64,000 nt of DNA, taken from the NCBI GenBank assembly GCA_026874595.1, contig CM049316.1:19925839-19989838 (forward strand). Reading direction: 5' to 3'. Below the pieces are notes generated by a model. It was not told the DNA's origin. It saw only the letters and a list, made by a program, of their open reading frames with translations, and made no database searches. A program made the position numbers and the translations under genes. Numbering within the stretch: the first letter of the stretch is position 1; every line of letters starts with the position of its first letter. This document shows, one piece after another, positions 1-13,270 of the stretch. The DNA comes from Sipunculus nudus (lineage: Eukaryota > Annelida > Sipuncula > Golfingiida > Sipunculidae).

Positions 1-363
1 CATAAGGGTCTTCATCATGAGTACTGCAGGGTTACACAGACATTATTTAAAGGTACAAACCAGTGATTTACCATCTTCATATCATCACTGTGGCAGCTAA
101 ACTGCCACAGACTTTGATTCAGCCATCCACCCTGGCGTCTGTTTCATGAATAATGAACTGCAAGTGTCCCCTGTTGAAATCACAACTGTTTGACATACTG
201 TCTGAACAAAAACACTTTGTACAAGAAATGGGACAGTATTATGTGGCTTTTTTTTGAGTGGTAAAAAGTCTTGATACCACTGATAAGCACTGCTATATAT
301 TTTGTCTAGAACTGGCCCCAGGCTTGTTCAGGGAGCTGCTTAGAAATGTGATCAATACTGATC
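1..363. other. Non-coding, nothing recognised
   Basis: No open frame with splice signals, RNA gene or clear repeat was recognised. It runs into the 40-bp minisatellite on its right. Confidence 0.5.
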
Positions 364-718
364 AGCTCAGGTACCAGGTAAATACCTCAAATGATATCTA
401 ATGAGCCCAGGTACCAGGTTTATACCTTAGATGACACCTGATGAGCTCAGGTATCAGGCAAACACCTCAGATGACACCTGATAACTCAGGTACCAAGCAA
501 ATACCTCAGATGACACCTGATGAGCTTAGGTACCAGGTAAATACCTCAGAAGACACCTGACTAGCTCAGCTTCCAGGTAAATATCTCAGCTCACACCTAA
601 TGATCTCAGGTACCAGGCAAATAACTCAGATGACACCTGAATAGCTCAGGTTCCAGGTAAATATCTCAGTTCACACCTGATTAGCTCAGGTACTGGGTAA
701 ATACCTCAGATGACACTA
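364..718. repeat. 40-bp minisatellite, about 9 units
   Basis: About nine head-to-tail units of roughly 40 bp start at 364, 404, 444, 483 and so on. Each has the order AGCTCAGGTACCAGG, then TAAATACCTCAG, then ACACCTGATG. Units differ at several positions, so the array is not young. Each unit carries inverted half-motifs (AGGTACC, and CAGGT against ACCTG) that allow short hairpins. A second cluster of the same unit lies near 1313. There is no coding potential. Confidence 0.9.
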
Positions 719-1312
719 GCATCATATCAACCCTCTGGCAGTACGACCAGATTACTGGCGCCAGAGTGTCATTACATCTAAGTCTGAGGAACACATAAGG
801 TCTTATGAACATGCAAATATTTTCATGATTTATGACAACGCTTCATGGCTTATAGGTAAACTGTCAATCGACATAAACCAGACCAATCGTTAGCATTTTT
901 TGTGTACTTTCTAATAATACCCTATATGAGTGAGAAAAAGTTCCTGTATTACTCAGCACATTGGTAAACCCCTCGGCAGGTTTGTTGAATTTATGACTGC
1001 GTGAACACAAGCATGGCTCGCATGGGGTTACAGGATGCAGGTAGCTTGCAGGTGATTCAGGAAATAACCCGTGTCCACTGAGACACTGAGAGGTGTTTCA
1101 GTTTGGGTCGTGAGCTCACATGTATACTTTTGTGTTTATTCATCATTCTTAGCATAATTTCATAATTTTGAGATTATGGGCCGTTTACCACACTATGAAT
1201 GCAACCTGATGCAAGACCACTGCGATACATTCCTCATTATTACTTGTATGACAACTTGAGTAGGCTTACCAGCCCAATTATCCTATTGCCTTCTGAGTCA
1301 GGTTGTCATGGC
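719..1312. other. Non-coding, nothing recognised
   Basis: This spacer separates two clusters of the same 40-bp minisatellite. The clusters may once have been continuous. Nothing else was recognised. Confidence 0.45.
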
Positions 1313-1425
1313 TAAGATGACACCTGAATAGCTCATGTTCCAGGTAAATACCTTAGATTGCACCTGATGTGCTCATGTTCCAGATATATACCTCAGATCA
1401 CACCTGATAAGCTCAGTTTTCAATG
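1313..1425. repeat. Second cluster of the 40-bp minisatellite
   Basis: About 2.7 diverged units carry the same ACACCTGAATAGCTCATGTTC and CAGGTAAATACCTTAG order as the array at 364-718. Confidence 0.8.
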
Positions 1426-2417
1426 TTTCTATTTACACTAATTCTGATATTTTAGATTCTGATTCAATAAAAATTTTAAATCTCATTTTCAACCAGAAAG
1501 CCACACAAAAAAAAAATTAGTTTTAGATATCAAAATGTAGTTTAACATTATTTCATTAAAAAGTGTTACCAGGTGCTAAATATAGCATATATAAAAATGA
1601 ATGAAAGGTTAAACATATGAATACCTTCAGAAGAAAATGCTGTACCAGCTTATAAATAATATATACTTTAAGGAGTATAAATAAGGAGTATGAATTTAAA
1701 ACAATTTTTAGACTTATTTAAATATAAGGGTTTTTTGGGTGATTATGCTACCTTAAAGTTAAGAAAAGTAAACAAAAAAAAACACTAAAAAAATTATACA
1801 AAACCAAAGATTGTTTATTCAAATGGTAACTGCATATATTTTTAAAAGACAAATTAGGGCTTTCATCTTGGTAATTAGTCTGGAGTTGTCAAGTCTAATG
1901 CATAAATATGTTTGTTAGGTGGGGATAGAGTGAAACTGTTTAAGGTGGACAGAAGTGAAGAGATCAAGAGACCATGAAGTCCTTCTCCAGTCCATCAAGT
2001 CCATATTAAGACCATTACGACCAGCTCAAGCAAACTGACTTCATCTCTGGACCATTAAGACCATCTCAAATTCTCTACTGCCAGTGGCTTGAAGCCACTT
2101 GTTGCAAGTGTGAAGAAATGAAAACTTCTTGAGTGTTATTCCACCATACAAACTAGCAGTGTATAAACACATATCCCGCTGACAGGATCCTCACATGATG
2201 TACATGTACACAGCGCGGGCTGAGCTAACTAGCCCAGGGGTCTGTTTTGAGAGTGGAGAGAAACATCAGTGATTTTGTATCTAATAGCAGTCTGTAGCAC
2301 ACCTGTGTGTCTGCATGCATGTAAAGTCACAGCCCGCATGCCAATCTGACAACCAGTATGCAACTACTCTGTCAGCGTGTGACTAATGTTGCCTAGTGCA
2401 TCATGTCCCTGGGAGTC

Positions 2418-2432
2418 ACTGCCATGGCAACC
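2418..2432. promoter_or_regulatory. X-box-like (RFX) sequence
   Basis: ACTGCCATGGCAACC has a perfect right half (GGCAAC) and a near-perfect left half of the RFX consensus GTTGCCATGGCAAC. There is no flanking promoter evidence, so this is a motif match only. Confidence 0.25.
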
Positions 2433-2687
2433 AAGCTCAGGTATATGCATGATGGTCCCATATCCTGACAATTTTATATATTCCAGGTGTTACACAACAC
2501 ACTATGCAGGCACCTCAAGGTCTACCTAATAGAAATATTAAGAACTAGCTAATACAAGCATTAATAAATACAGACTAAATTTATAAGGGGTTTTAAACAT
2601 TTGAGGACCCTGTCTTGGTCTGTCCAGGGTTTGGTTTTTATCGATAGTCAGGCCATGAAAGATAAGGACGAAAGACCTTCATTATAA

Positions 2688-2713
2688 CTCAGCATGATTG
2701 AAAGTCAGCTGAG
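2688..2713 (+). mobile_element. Solo right-end remnant of the composite repeat
   Basis: CTCAGCATGATT followed by GAAAGTCAGCTGAG and an A-run resembles the terminal hairpin at 33371-33401 of the large composite element, including its A-rich tail. No matching left end was found nearby. A shorter trace, GAAAGTCAGCAGAGC plus A-run, occurs near 25487. Confidence 0.5.
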
Positions 2714-3676
2714 CAAAAAATAAAAATATATTAGATGTCTAAGGTATTTACACTGAAACAGAAAATAGCAGGATCCTGTATGAGTTCAACATGAAAAACT
2801 GGCTACACATGGAAAGAATAAAATCAAAACCAATACTTTCAAGAGTGATACTAGCTATATATTGTACTGGGTTGATGGAAAAGAACAAATGCCCTAGAGA
2901 AATATTCAAATAATTAAATAAATCAAAATAATAAATTATAAATATAATTCAGTCATATAAAACATAAAATTATTAAAATAAAAAATTTAATTCATGATTA
3001 TTAATCAAATTTGTTTCACAAAAATATCAATAAAATAATGGTATCAATACAATAGTGGTAGGCATTTAAAGGAAATAATTTAGAATGTTACACAACATAC
3101 TACATTCTCTTCATTGCATATCACGAAACAGCATCAGCACAACTATACTCAGAAATGTTTTAAGTGTAGTTATTAATTTGCAAGAATGAATTTAAGTGTT
3201 TTCTCGAGAAAAAAGTATTCCCCAGACTTTCCAACTACTTGGAAAGGTCTACCTTTATCTTTCCTGAGTGACATTAATGTATATTACTTCTTATTAAAAT
3301 AAATTAACAAATACCATTTACATTTTCTCAAGTCACTGATCTGTCTCAAGGGTAAGCTAAGCATGATCTATCACACTGGAGTAATTACAAGTACATCAAC
3401 AGTCAACTCCTAATGTTGTATGCAGCTTCCGCCAACCCTCCCCATCCCCCAATCAATGAACCAGCTTCTTTATATACCAGTGATAAAACATACCTTAGCA
3501 CTTAGAAGTGTAATATGATTATCTATTCCCCAAGACCCAAATATCTCAATAGTATAAAATTTGCACATTAGATGTCAATACTAGCCTCCTTTACTAACTT
3601 ATATGTACATCTGTAGAATTCCATTAAAATTTTGTGACAAAATGACAAAATGGTAGTACATGCTTCCATTAATAAA

Positions 3677-4277
3677 TACAGTAAAACTCCTGTATAATTT
3701 TGGTCACTATTGGGACTGGATAAAAGTGGCTTTGACACAGCCGTGGCCTGAATGAAGGAGTTGACCCAGAGTGAGTGAAGGTTTTAAAATACAACCCAAA
3801 ACCAAGTTCCAATGTTTATTACAACCACTAATCTATATAACTATGTTTATCACTTATACCAACCACGTACTATATAAAACAGACATATATCAGTGTTTTG
3901 TGCTGTCTTCATACTCTTCCATAATGTCTCATTTCTGATCATATCCGACTTGTACGACTGATAACCAAACAAACACACTCAGGCTCGAATTCATGCCTTT
4001 GAGCACACTAATGATGATTTACCTTTATCAAGCCACTCATTAACAGACAAGACCCTGATGACAAGGGTGGATATTCAATTTTACAACTGGCTATAATTGC
4101 AGCTATTAATGGCCTGTCCGACAGGGAATCCTGGCTGTAATATCGAATAGAGGAGTGGCCGCAATTGACAAACAAATAGGTAAATAACGGTGTTAAATTT
4201 GGGACCAGTGAATGTGACTGTTAAAAGAAGCTCTGACTGTTATTTGAGGAGTGACTGTAAGCAGTAGTTCTACTGTA
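3677..4277. mobile_element. pogo-like MITE, about 600 bp
   Basis: The left end TACAGTAAAACTCCTGT and the reverse complement of the right end, TACAGTAGAACTACTGC, match at 13 of 17 positions. The element proper would be CAGT...ACTG flanked by TA on both sides, as in Tc1/mariner elements of the pogo/Tigger kind. The inner left arm has GGGACTGGATAAAAGTGGC and the right arm has GGGACCAGTG, so sub-terminal inversion is partly kept. It has no transposase frame and is non-autonomous. Family assignment is from end shape only. Confidence 0.6.
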
Positions 4278-5619
4278 CTCCATTTGCGTTACTTAGACCT
4301 GGTGTCTATCGCACCTGCAGGTCCTATTCTGAGTGTGTGAATATTTCATTTCTTGACCATTCTGCTGAAGAACTTTTTCAAAGGCACACTCAGTTTTTAG
4401 TGATCCATACCATGAGGACATGGTCATCCCACTGAGTCTTCATAATAGCAAATCACCATGGTTTGGGGCTAACCTTTCATAAATCTCACGAATCCTTGGC
4501 TGAGAATAAATCTCATGTCCTCTCACCTGATCTCTGATCTAACCCTAGACCCAAGAAGCTGGATGGCACAAATTATCTTGCATCAACTACAAAAATAATC
4601 CTTGTCTCAGGCCCACCTCTCAACAATCATTTTTCAAATCTGTACAAGTTATTGTGGCATATAATCCACATATATTTCCAAAAATTATGAAAAAAAATTA
4701 TACATGGACTGACAGACAGTCAATGTAACTTCATTTTGTTTTCAATAAAAGGGAACAAAGAAAAAGAATAGGATGAGAGATTGACCACCCAAGACTTAAA
4801 ATTTGCAAAGCTTTCATTTAACTACAATGACACTGCTGACTCAGGGTGGTGAACAGGCAATGGATAAACAGGGTGCAATGTGTTTTAATAAGCACCACTG
4901 ATCTCACCCAGTGCAAATTTATTTCAACCATGTATACAGTTGTAATACAAATCTTTGCTTCAACATTCATATATACTGGTTATTAACATAGCGTAACATT
5001 AGCACTTTGGCCTCAATTCTTCTGTTTTACCATCTTTTTACACACACATGCAGGTTTAAAAAAAATCCTAATTTTAATGGATTTATTTGGTGTTAGTGTT
5101 TGACATTTTAGTACCATATTTCTTTGTAGAAGAATTCATCCACAATGCTTAATTTCATTTTGTTATCTGCAGGCTGTGATACAGTATCATATCTCTCACA
5201 TTAATCAAATTACACCACAAAAAACAGACCTACCAGCAGTCTAGACATCAAGAGATTAAAGCTAGATATAGTGAGAATTTTTTTACTACCAAATTTATTT
5301 TTTAATTTATTGGTGATTTTTTTGCACCTCACCAAGATTCAAACAGACATCAGGAGATGAAGCTATTTCATGCCAAGTAAGTAAATTTAAAATATCTCAT
5401 GTCCCTATAATATAGATACCCCGGTACAGCTAGCACATTTATCTTGAAACTAGAATCCTCACTGCCCTCCAACTACACCCTGCCTCACATTACATGACTG
5501 TATCAGATGAGCAGCAGGCAGAAAGGTCAGCACAAAACTGTGACCTAAATGGCTGCTCCTCAATCTTTAGTTTTTTATATAAATTTGTGCTATTCTTGAA
5601 GTTTAAAAAAAATATAACA
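4278..5619. other. Non-coding stretch
   Basis: AT-rich, with several homopolymer runs and no exon, RNA gene or repeat that I could support. Confidence 0.45.
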
Positions 5620-5975
5620 ATGATGCTGTTATTGGTGACCTTGAAGCTAGCTGTCATCCTAAGTTTTTTTAGGTTAAACTGATACATAAAAATGACCCTG
5701 ATGCTGTCCAAGGTGACCTTGAAGCTAGCTGTCATCCAAAGTTTTTTTAAAGTTAAAATGATAAATAAAATATGACCTTGATGCTGTCGAAGGTGACCTT
5801 GAGGCTAGCTCTTATATAAAGTTTTTTTAAAAATTAAAATGATATATAAAATATGACCTTAAAGCTGTCATAAGTGACCTTGAAGTGAGCTGTAATCTGT
5901 CGTTTTTGAAGATCAAATGATAGATAAAATATACGACCTTGATGCTGTCATGGGCGACTTTGAAGCTATCATGGG
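5620..5975. repeat. 80-bp tandem repeat rich in TGACCTTGA
   Basis: About 4.4 units of 78-81 bp share ATGCTGTC, then GGTGACCTTGAAGC, TAGCTGTCAT, a T-run, and AAAATGATAAATAAAA. TGACCTTGA, whose reverse complement TCAAGGTCA is the extended half-site bound by ERR and NR5A nuclear receptors, occurs exactly at 5636, 5714, 5773, 5794 and 5875, with degenerate copies nearby. Short frames on both strands follow the repeat and show no coding signature. Confidence 0.85.
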
Positions 5976-6378
5976 TTTGGGTGGGCTTTGTTTGAAACGG
6001 CATTCCTGCTAATTATGTCATAACTGATGTTTTCAGTGACACTTATTACACATGACAAAAGCCAGCTGTGTTCTTGTGATATGATGCTTGTCTCCTTGGC
6101 TGGCATGACTGAGGAACAGCACAATCAAATTTTAGGTTAAGTGCCCTTTCCCAGTTAAAAGAAGTCCCATAATTTTAATGGTAAGGAGTTCAGCCACATT
6201 TATCTCCTATTAGACTGTGTTGGGACTGTCCCCAATAATTTTATAAAGTATATAATAATTTTATAAGATATATATAAAACTGATATATTAGCTACCACTT
6301 CATTTTTATTGAAAATACTTGTTGCAATTTATCTCAACTGGAGGGACAGTGGGCTACATCCTGCCTGGCCTACTGAGC

Positions 6379-6394
6379 GGGGGGGGGGGGGGGG
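6379..6394 (+). repeat. Poly-G run (16 G)
   Basis: Sixteen consecutive G. It could form a G-quadruplex or be a site of length error. Other homopolymers of this class are 12 C at 39343-39354 and 12 G at 49027-49038. Confidence 0.9.
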
Positions 6395-7579
6395 ATGAAA
6401 ATAACATTATGATGATAAGAGAAAAATATTATTACTGAGCCTTATGGATAACATTTGTCTATATATACAGTAGGCTACAACAATGATACAATCACAAACA
6501 TATACAGAATGGGACTATCAACAGAGAAGGTACCTCTGCCAAGGCTAAACAATCCTTTTGGAGCTGTCCCATTATCTGGATCTACACCTACTGAAGTGTA
6601 ATATGTCTTCTGAGGACCACTGACAATGGCCAATTATGTCTACAAAGTTTTATGAAAAACAAACAAACATGGGTTCAGACTTTCACTACATAAACCAGGC
6701 CATCTACAGTCCCTTCCTACTTTACAGCCTACAGTTTTAACATTATGTATTAAAATTTAAAAAAAATCAGTTATATTTGATAAAATAATAGAATATTGAT
6801 ACAAGGAAATAATATCATTATATTCACTTTATGGCTTGTCATATCACATTGAACCAATTTATTGGTAAGGTAATGATCCTACAGGTGACCTCTATTCTCT
6901 GTTCTTGTATAAAAATATAACTATATTTTTATTATTTTTGTTGATAAAAGTTTGTGATTAAAGTATACAAGCATGAGTGTATACTGGTATTTGTGCATCT
7001 GTACTGGCACATACTTCTCCTATAAACAGAAAACCTGGCTTATTTTATAAGTAAACATGTCAGATTTAACCATAAATTTGATTTACTGCCAATGTCCTGG
7101 CAAGTAGGCATGTACTCATTGAAAATTCTTGAATTCATATGAAGTATATGAACTAACATATGCAAAGACCACACAAGCCAAGAGAAATCCTATCAGCAAA
7201 CGGCTGACCTTCAAGGAAGAAATTCTTTGGTCTAATAGTAAAATCACCTAGATATTGAGCGCATTCATGGCTACATGATATCAGGCTTGATTTGTACGGG
7301 AGCTAAAATATTATTGATTTCATTTAACACTGTAAGTTCATTTACTGGAAATCTCTTAGTTGATATTGTGATCTTGGAAAAAATACAGCTCAAACATAAA
7401 TCATCAGCCCAATCCAATATTTATGCAAAATCTTTAATTTATAAACTACTTTTTATCCTGAAAGTATTCAATAAATTGTTCAGATAATTATTAAAATTAG
7501 TAGTTTTACTTGCATCAAGTTGAAAAGTTCTGATAAACTGATGGATTCTAGCTTGAAATTAATTAACTGACCTTTTCTA

Positions 7580-7593
7580 GTTTCCATGGTGAC
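7580..7593. promoter_or_regulatory. X-box-like (RFX) sequence
   Basis: GTTTCCATGGTGAC fits the nematode X-box consensus RYYNYYATRRNRAC at all 14 positions. It stands alone in unique DNA, unlike the repeated copies at 29.8-32.6 kb. No gene start is visible beside it. Confidence 0.3.
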
Positions 7594-9554
7594 TGCTGTA
7601 GTCCCTGTGTCCACTATAGATTTACTTCCAGGTGTTTAATATATATAAGTAACTACAGTCACAGGATCAGTGACCACAAACCAATCAGCCCAACCTCCAG
7701 ATTGATCGCTGACATGTATATCATGTGATATATACACCAGTAAAGACAGGTCAGGGTATGTATAGCCTCTCACTGTATGATCAGTCAATAAAACAGTCTA
7801 CCTTGACAGATCACAGTCTGCTGCAGTCACCCTCTGCTGCTAAATCAAGGCTTTCCTGTACTCCTGAATTAAGTGTGGGTCTGTGTGTACCACTACCCCT
7901 GGACATTAAGAAAATGCTGGTGCTATAAAATTCACATTTTATAAGTACTGGGTATGGGCCAAAGAATGTATCTGATATATCCAAGTGTTGTAAAAAAACA
8001 TGATAAAATAGAAAATACAAGGTATATATTTAAAAACAGTGAAAATATTAGGGTTTTTCTGGGAAAATGGGTTTTTGATAAAAAATAGAGCTTTTAAAGC
8101 AAAATACTGCACTTTCCTTTCCAATGTATAGCTTTAATTAACCTTTCTCTGAATACCTGCACCTTCAACATGAATTTTACTCTTAAAAGTGTCCAATGAA
8201 TCTTCAGGGGTAACATGAAATTATCATCAGTATTCCAGAAATTAATATGAAACTCTGTTGCTTAGACATAGTAAAAAAAAAACAGAGACTAAGGGGTAAA
8301 CCAGAAAATCACTAAAAAGCAAAGCTTGTAGCGCCTGATTTATGTTTACAAATCAGAGGTTATTAGGGATAGTCCTCATGGCTGGCAAGTTTTTTGTATG
8401 AAATCTTTTAGATAATTTATCATGTTGACATTTTAAAGAAGCATTCTCTGGTTGCATAAAATCAGCAGTATCCGAAACGTGCGTGTTTTGTTTATTTTTT
8501 TTGTTTTTCTTTTTCATCTTATTTAGTTCATATCCTCTAGTAAACCTTGTATCTGAAATATTAGTCATGACAATTCAACCTGAACGCTATTTTTGTAAAC
8601 TTGTGTGGCATCAAGATAATAGGCTTTGGTATAATACGTCTTTATTTTCAACACCTATTTCGTCGTTTTCAAGTGCGTTCGTATGAGCCACGACTCAGCT
8701 GATCAAGAGGTACTGCTGTGTGTGTAAATAACGGATTACTTGCGTCCGACGCACAGAAATAGCACATATGGCATTATTTGGCAAATTGAGCACCTGGGGC
8801 CCAAATAGGTGGGGCGAAAGGATAATTTCTTAGATCTTATACGTTTTGTGACAGCTTCGTGTGTAAGTAAATCTTTACCCAACTAGATTTATCTTCTTTA
8901 AATAATTAAAATTAATCAAACAGTACTGCAATTGTGTCAAAGGGACCCATGATTTTTTTTTTATTTAAACAATGTTAAATAAGGAGAACTATGTATATTT
9001 TGTAGAGCCTTGATAATAAAACTGAAGTGAAAAAAAACTTCTGATTAATTAGAAATTAAATCCACTGCTGTTAAAACAAAACACCTGCCATAATAGCCTT
9101 CTCTCACACCCGCTCTTATGTAAAGCACTCTACGCAACACAGAATAGACTGATCAATCACCAAATTATCCATCTGACTATCCCAAGAACTCTCTTCATTA
9201 TTAAACAGCTCTGGAACATGTGGGTACTATAACAGACTGCCCTTGTACTAATTTTACACTACCAACCATGAAAGAAGTACCTGAAAATAAGAAGAGCAGA
9301 AAAATGCAAAACAACCAATCTCAAATTCCTAAGCTTCCACTGACCCTTTGCCACACCATAAATGACAACACAATAGCCTTAAAGGGCATGAAGTGGGTGG
9401 AAAAGAAACATTGAATGTATCAGGGTGACATGTAATATTAACTGCATGTTGTGTCAATGCCATGTACACTGGGTGTGTTTTCAGCTTCATTACTGAAAAA
9501 TGGCAAATATGCAGCTGCTTAATTGTATACTGTGTGGGTATGAGTATATCTTCA

Positions 9555-9900
9555 GTTCAGGTTTGACCTTTGACCTTAGGTTTGGCATAGAGAACTTTGA
9601 ATTATCCTTCAGTGAATATAATCATGTGATTTCACTTGCAAAGCCACATCCTAATTTTTAACACAGCATTTGGGGTGTGCTCAAGTATTTAAAATATTTT
9701 GGCTGACACCACACAAAGTGAAAGCTCAGAACATGTCACTTAATCTTCAGGAAATGTATAAAATTGTATGACCTCTCCAGCAAACCACAACCTAATTTCT
9801 AACACATAGTTTGTTATGTGTAAAATATTCCTAATATTTGCCTCAAACCCTAAAATCACAAGCTTAGCATTTACATGTGTCTTTAATATGGGTAAATAAC
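9555..9900 (+). repeat. Diverged repeat, two units of about 170 bp
   Basis: Two related blocks contain GGGGTGTGCTCAAGTATTT (near 9672) and a diverged counterpart near 9800-9840 (AAAATATTCCTAATATTTGCC), each preceded by CCACA..CCTAATTT. The reverse complement of 43205-43460 carries the same GGGGTGTGCTCAAGTATTT, so this is an interspersed family in opposite orientations. It begins beside a TGACCTTTGACCT direct repeat at 9564-9576. Confidence 0.6.
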
Positions 9901-9960
9901 GCTGATTCTTCAGTTGGAATTAACACTTTCACTTTAGATATAGGAATCAACCAAATATCT

Positions 9961-12400
9961 GCTGACAGACTGCACAACTATTTCCTCTTTGAAACCAGAA
10001 TTTAACAAGAGGAAATTTTAATTTAAAGTTTACTGTGATTGCAGTTTTATTCATAAATCTGGAATTGGCCTGAAAATGAAACCTTCATGAGTAGAGGTCC
10101 CAATGGAAGAGGCAAGTTGAAAGGTTAAATATTTAATATGAATAACAAGCGTACGGCTATGTGCATAAAATGCCTGTCTTATGTCTTGTGACCTGTGACC
10201 TTATTAAATATGCATGAAGTTTGCAAATAATTGAAATCTGGCTAGATAATCCATTGGTAAATAGTTGACATGTAAACTCCATACACAGTGACACTAAAAG
10301 TTAAGGGACAGATGGACGGCCCAAAGACCGGAATACCACAATACGTCTAATATAGACGGGCATATGAAACAGAGCTTGTAAGTTCAAAAACTGCTGTTAT
10401 AAATGATATAAAATATTTCAATTTACAATTTTCAATTGCCATAACTTAAAAATATTTTCAACTCCTTCAATGTTGCCTTGGGTCCCCATTACATTTATTT
10501 ATATTTGTGCACATACTATTTAATAAAATTTATTAATATAATTTAATGGTTTCTTCTGTGTAGGCTTTTAATATGGTAAGACCCCTGTGAAACACTGTGA
10601 AAGTGGAAATCGCCAAATTTTAATCAAACAAAAAAGAAAGAAACTTCAGTGTTCATTAATGGTATAAAGTGGTAAAATTGTAGCTTTCTACATCCTAATT
10701 TCCTTTGCCTTTGGTGCATAATATATTGCGGTCTTTATAAAATATTTAAAAGGGCCTTTATACCTTTCTTTATTACGTTTCAGTAATCCTGAACTGTATT
10801 TTTTTTATTATCTAACAGACTGGTCAATTAAATAAACATAATTCTGTATGGATGTACAAAAAAACTATCATAAGTGTGATGAATTGAAGTATATATTACC
10901 ATATACATATATCAGATAACCAACACCTATTAATACATGGCAGAATGTAAAAGAAAAAAGTTGTTCTGTCCCAGAACAGTACCTGCCTTGTGTTGTATCT
11001 ATAAAGCATACATAATGATAAGCATACTGTACTAAATGATATCAGTCTTTCTTTTGTTGTTTTGTAAACTCCATTGATGGAACTGGATTGAATGCTGTAT
11101 GTCAGTCATTTATTATTATTCTATATTGTCCTTCATATAAACTTCTGCTTTACTATTTATATTAACAGATCAATTGATTATAAAAATGAAAGATGAATGT
11201 GCTATTTACTGCATCTGTATGCTGTTTTCCTGCAAACTGCATACTGCAAACCATATAATTCTTTCATAATTCTTTAAAACCACTTCCATACTGTTTTTAG
11301 CAATACACTCTATCACAAGCAAGACACACTGAATAATAAAAGGAGAACCTCTATGGGGCTAATAGCCTACTCGAACTAAATGCTTGAGGTATTTACATAG
11401 CTATCTGGTTTTCTCATTAATTTTTTTCCCGACATTTGTCTTAGGTATTTTGCAACTTATGCTTATGTTTTTCATGAATACACTTACAAACATGCACACA
11501 GTCAGTAAGTTAAAGGGTGTAGCCAGCACCACTCAGAAGAGTGTTTAGAGCTGTTCAAGCTCTTTTTTAAATAAACTGAACATCTGAATCAGACTTCTGT
11601 GAGTATAACACATGTAGATGAAGCCAAGATATCTAATATTGAACAATGCAGTCCCAGGTTCTGTGTACACACTGATGTTGGTACACCTGGTAACATTTAG
11701 TGCCAGTTCATATTTGCTTAAAAACATGATGTTATGAGGTCAGATTTCATGGAGTGAGTGAAGCTATCATTTATCACAGGTAAAAAGCTCTATCTGCAAC
11801 ATCTCACCTGACAGTGGTGACTGACTGTGTGGGGCATCTCTGCCTGGCACTTGGAACAATCTTGTTAATGTGTTTTTTTTTGTTTGAACTGGGTTATATG
11901 CTTTCAGTACTTACATGTCTGATGGCGAAATTGGAATTATTCCTGATAAATGTGTTTTCTAAAGACAGCTGCAAGTATCATATTTTGCCTGTGCAGTTAC
12001 ATTTTCATTACAATCTCTATTAAAACATTTAATATTATATATTAGTATATATATATATATAGAACAACTATTGATACCCAAATGAGAGAATTCCAGTATA
12101 AATTAGTGGATAACTATATTCCACTGAATGAGAAGCTTGATAATTGGAAAATAAGGGAAACATCCAGATGTTCATTTTGCTTCATCTATAATGAAATTAT
12201 ACTTCTTTTTTTTCATTTACATTAGCAAAAAACCTTTATTGTAAAGCAAACTGATGGTTACATAATAGAGATATTAATATGCCAGAGCTGTCACTCAACA
12301 CTATATTATATGGTGTTGTCCCAGTAAACTCATAACTTATAACTTACTGATTAATCAGATATTAATGTTATTTAAATATGTATTGTATATAGAAAGAGAA
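9961..12400. other. AT-rich non-coding stretch
   Basis: No supported exon. At 10300-10375 there is a probable mobile-element tail, listed separately. The rest is AT-rich with short A/T runs. Confidence 0.45.
10300..10375 (+). mobile_element. Tail fragment of a bivalve-type repeat
   Basis: GGGACAGATGGACGGCC is followed by ACCGGAATACCACAATACG and a small hairpin (CGTCTAATATAGACGGG). The GACGGAC-type stretch followed by a hairpin is the usual shape of the 3' end of repeats with internal reiterations in bivalves. Only the tail is recognisable. Confidence 0.4.
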
Positions 12401-13270
12401 GACACCATTCTATTACAGACACCTCTCCATTACAAGCACCTCTCTTTTACAGGCACCTCACTATTACAGGTAGCTTATTATTAAAAGCAGCTCTCTATTA
12501 CAGGCACTCCTCTTTTACAGGCAGTGTATTATTAAAGGCACCTCTCTATTACAGACAGCATATTATTAAAGGCACCTTTCTTTTACAAGCACCTCTCTAT
12601 TGCAGGAAGCTTATTATTAAAGGCACCTCTATTTTACAAGCACCTCTCTATTACAAGCACCTCTCTATTAAAGGCAGCTTATTATTAAAGGCACCTCTAT
12701 TTTACAAGCACCTCTCTATTACAAGCTACTATCTATTAAAGGTAGCTTATTATTAAAGGCACCTTTTTACAGGCTCTTCTCTATTACAGGCACCTCTCTA
12801 TTGCAGGCAGCTTATTATTAAAGGCACCTCTCTTTTACTGGTACCTCTCTATTAAAGGCACCTCTCTATTACAGGCAGCTTATTGTTGAAGGCACCTCTC
12901 TTTTACTGGTACCTCTCTATTAAAGGCACCTCTCTATTACAAGCACCTCTCTATTACAGGAACCTCTCTATTGCAGGTAGCTTATTATTAAAGGCACCTC
13001 TCTATTACAAGCACCTCTCTATTACAGGCACCCCTCTATTACAGGCAGCTTATTGTTTGGTACAGGCACCTCTCTTTTACTGGTACCTCTCTATTAAAGG
13101 CACCTCTCTATTACAGGTAAATGTGATTGGCACTTCTTAACTATAGACAACTCCTACAACTAGCACAAAAACCTAGCTATCTATCAAAGGCAGATATCTA
13201 TTACTGACCAATCTCTTCAACAAACACCTCTATATTACAGGCACCTCTTTATTATGGGCACCTTTAAATG
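12401..13270 (+). repeat. 17-bp repeat array (GGCACCTCTCTATTACA)
   Basis: Some 45-50 units of about 17 bp, core GGCACCTCTCTATTACA, alternate with variants such as GGCAGCTTATTATTAAA in a loose higher-order pattern. The open frame at 12883-13140 only reflects translation of the repeat. The core closely matches the sub-terminal repeats GGCACCTCTATAAAGTG of the pogo-like MITE at 45994-46446 and, inverted, the array at 19195-20175. All three probably come from one transposon family's end repeats. Confidence 0.85.

Larger units (their letters stand above)
1426..3676. other. AT-rich non-coding stretch
   Basis: Very AT-rich, especially 2880-3080, with no supported exon. It holds one repeat-end remnant (2688-2713) and an X-box-like site at 2418-2432, both listed separately. 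Confidence 0.5.
5976..9554. other. Non-coding stretch with G-run and slightly CpG-richer patch
   Basis: No supported exon. It contains a 16-G run (6379-6394), an X-box-like site (7580-7593), and a patch at 8640-8830 with more CpG than its surroundings. Small open frames here are AT-biased and lack splice context. Confidence 0.45.
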
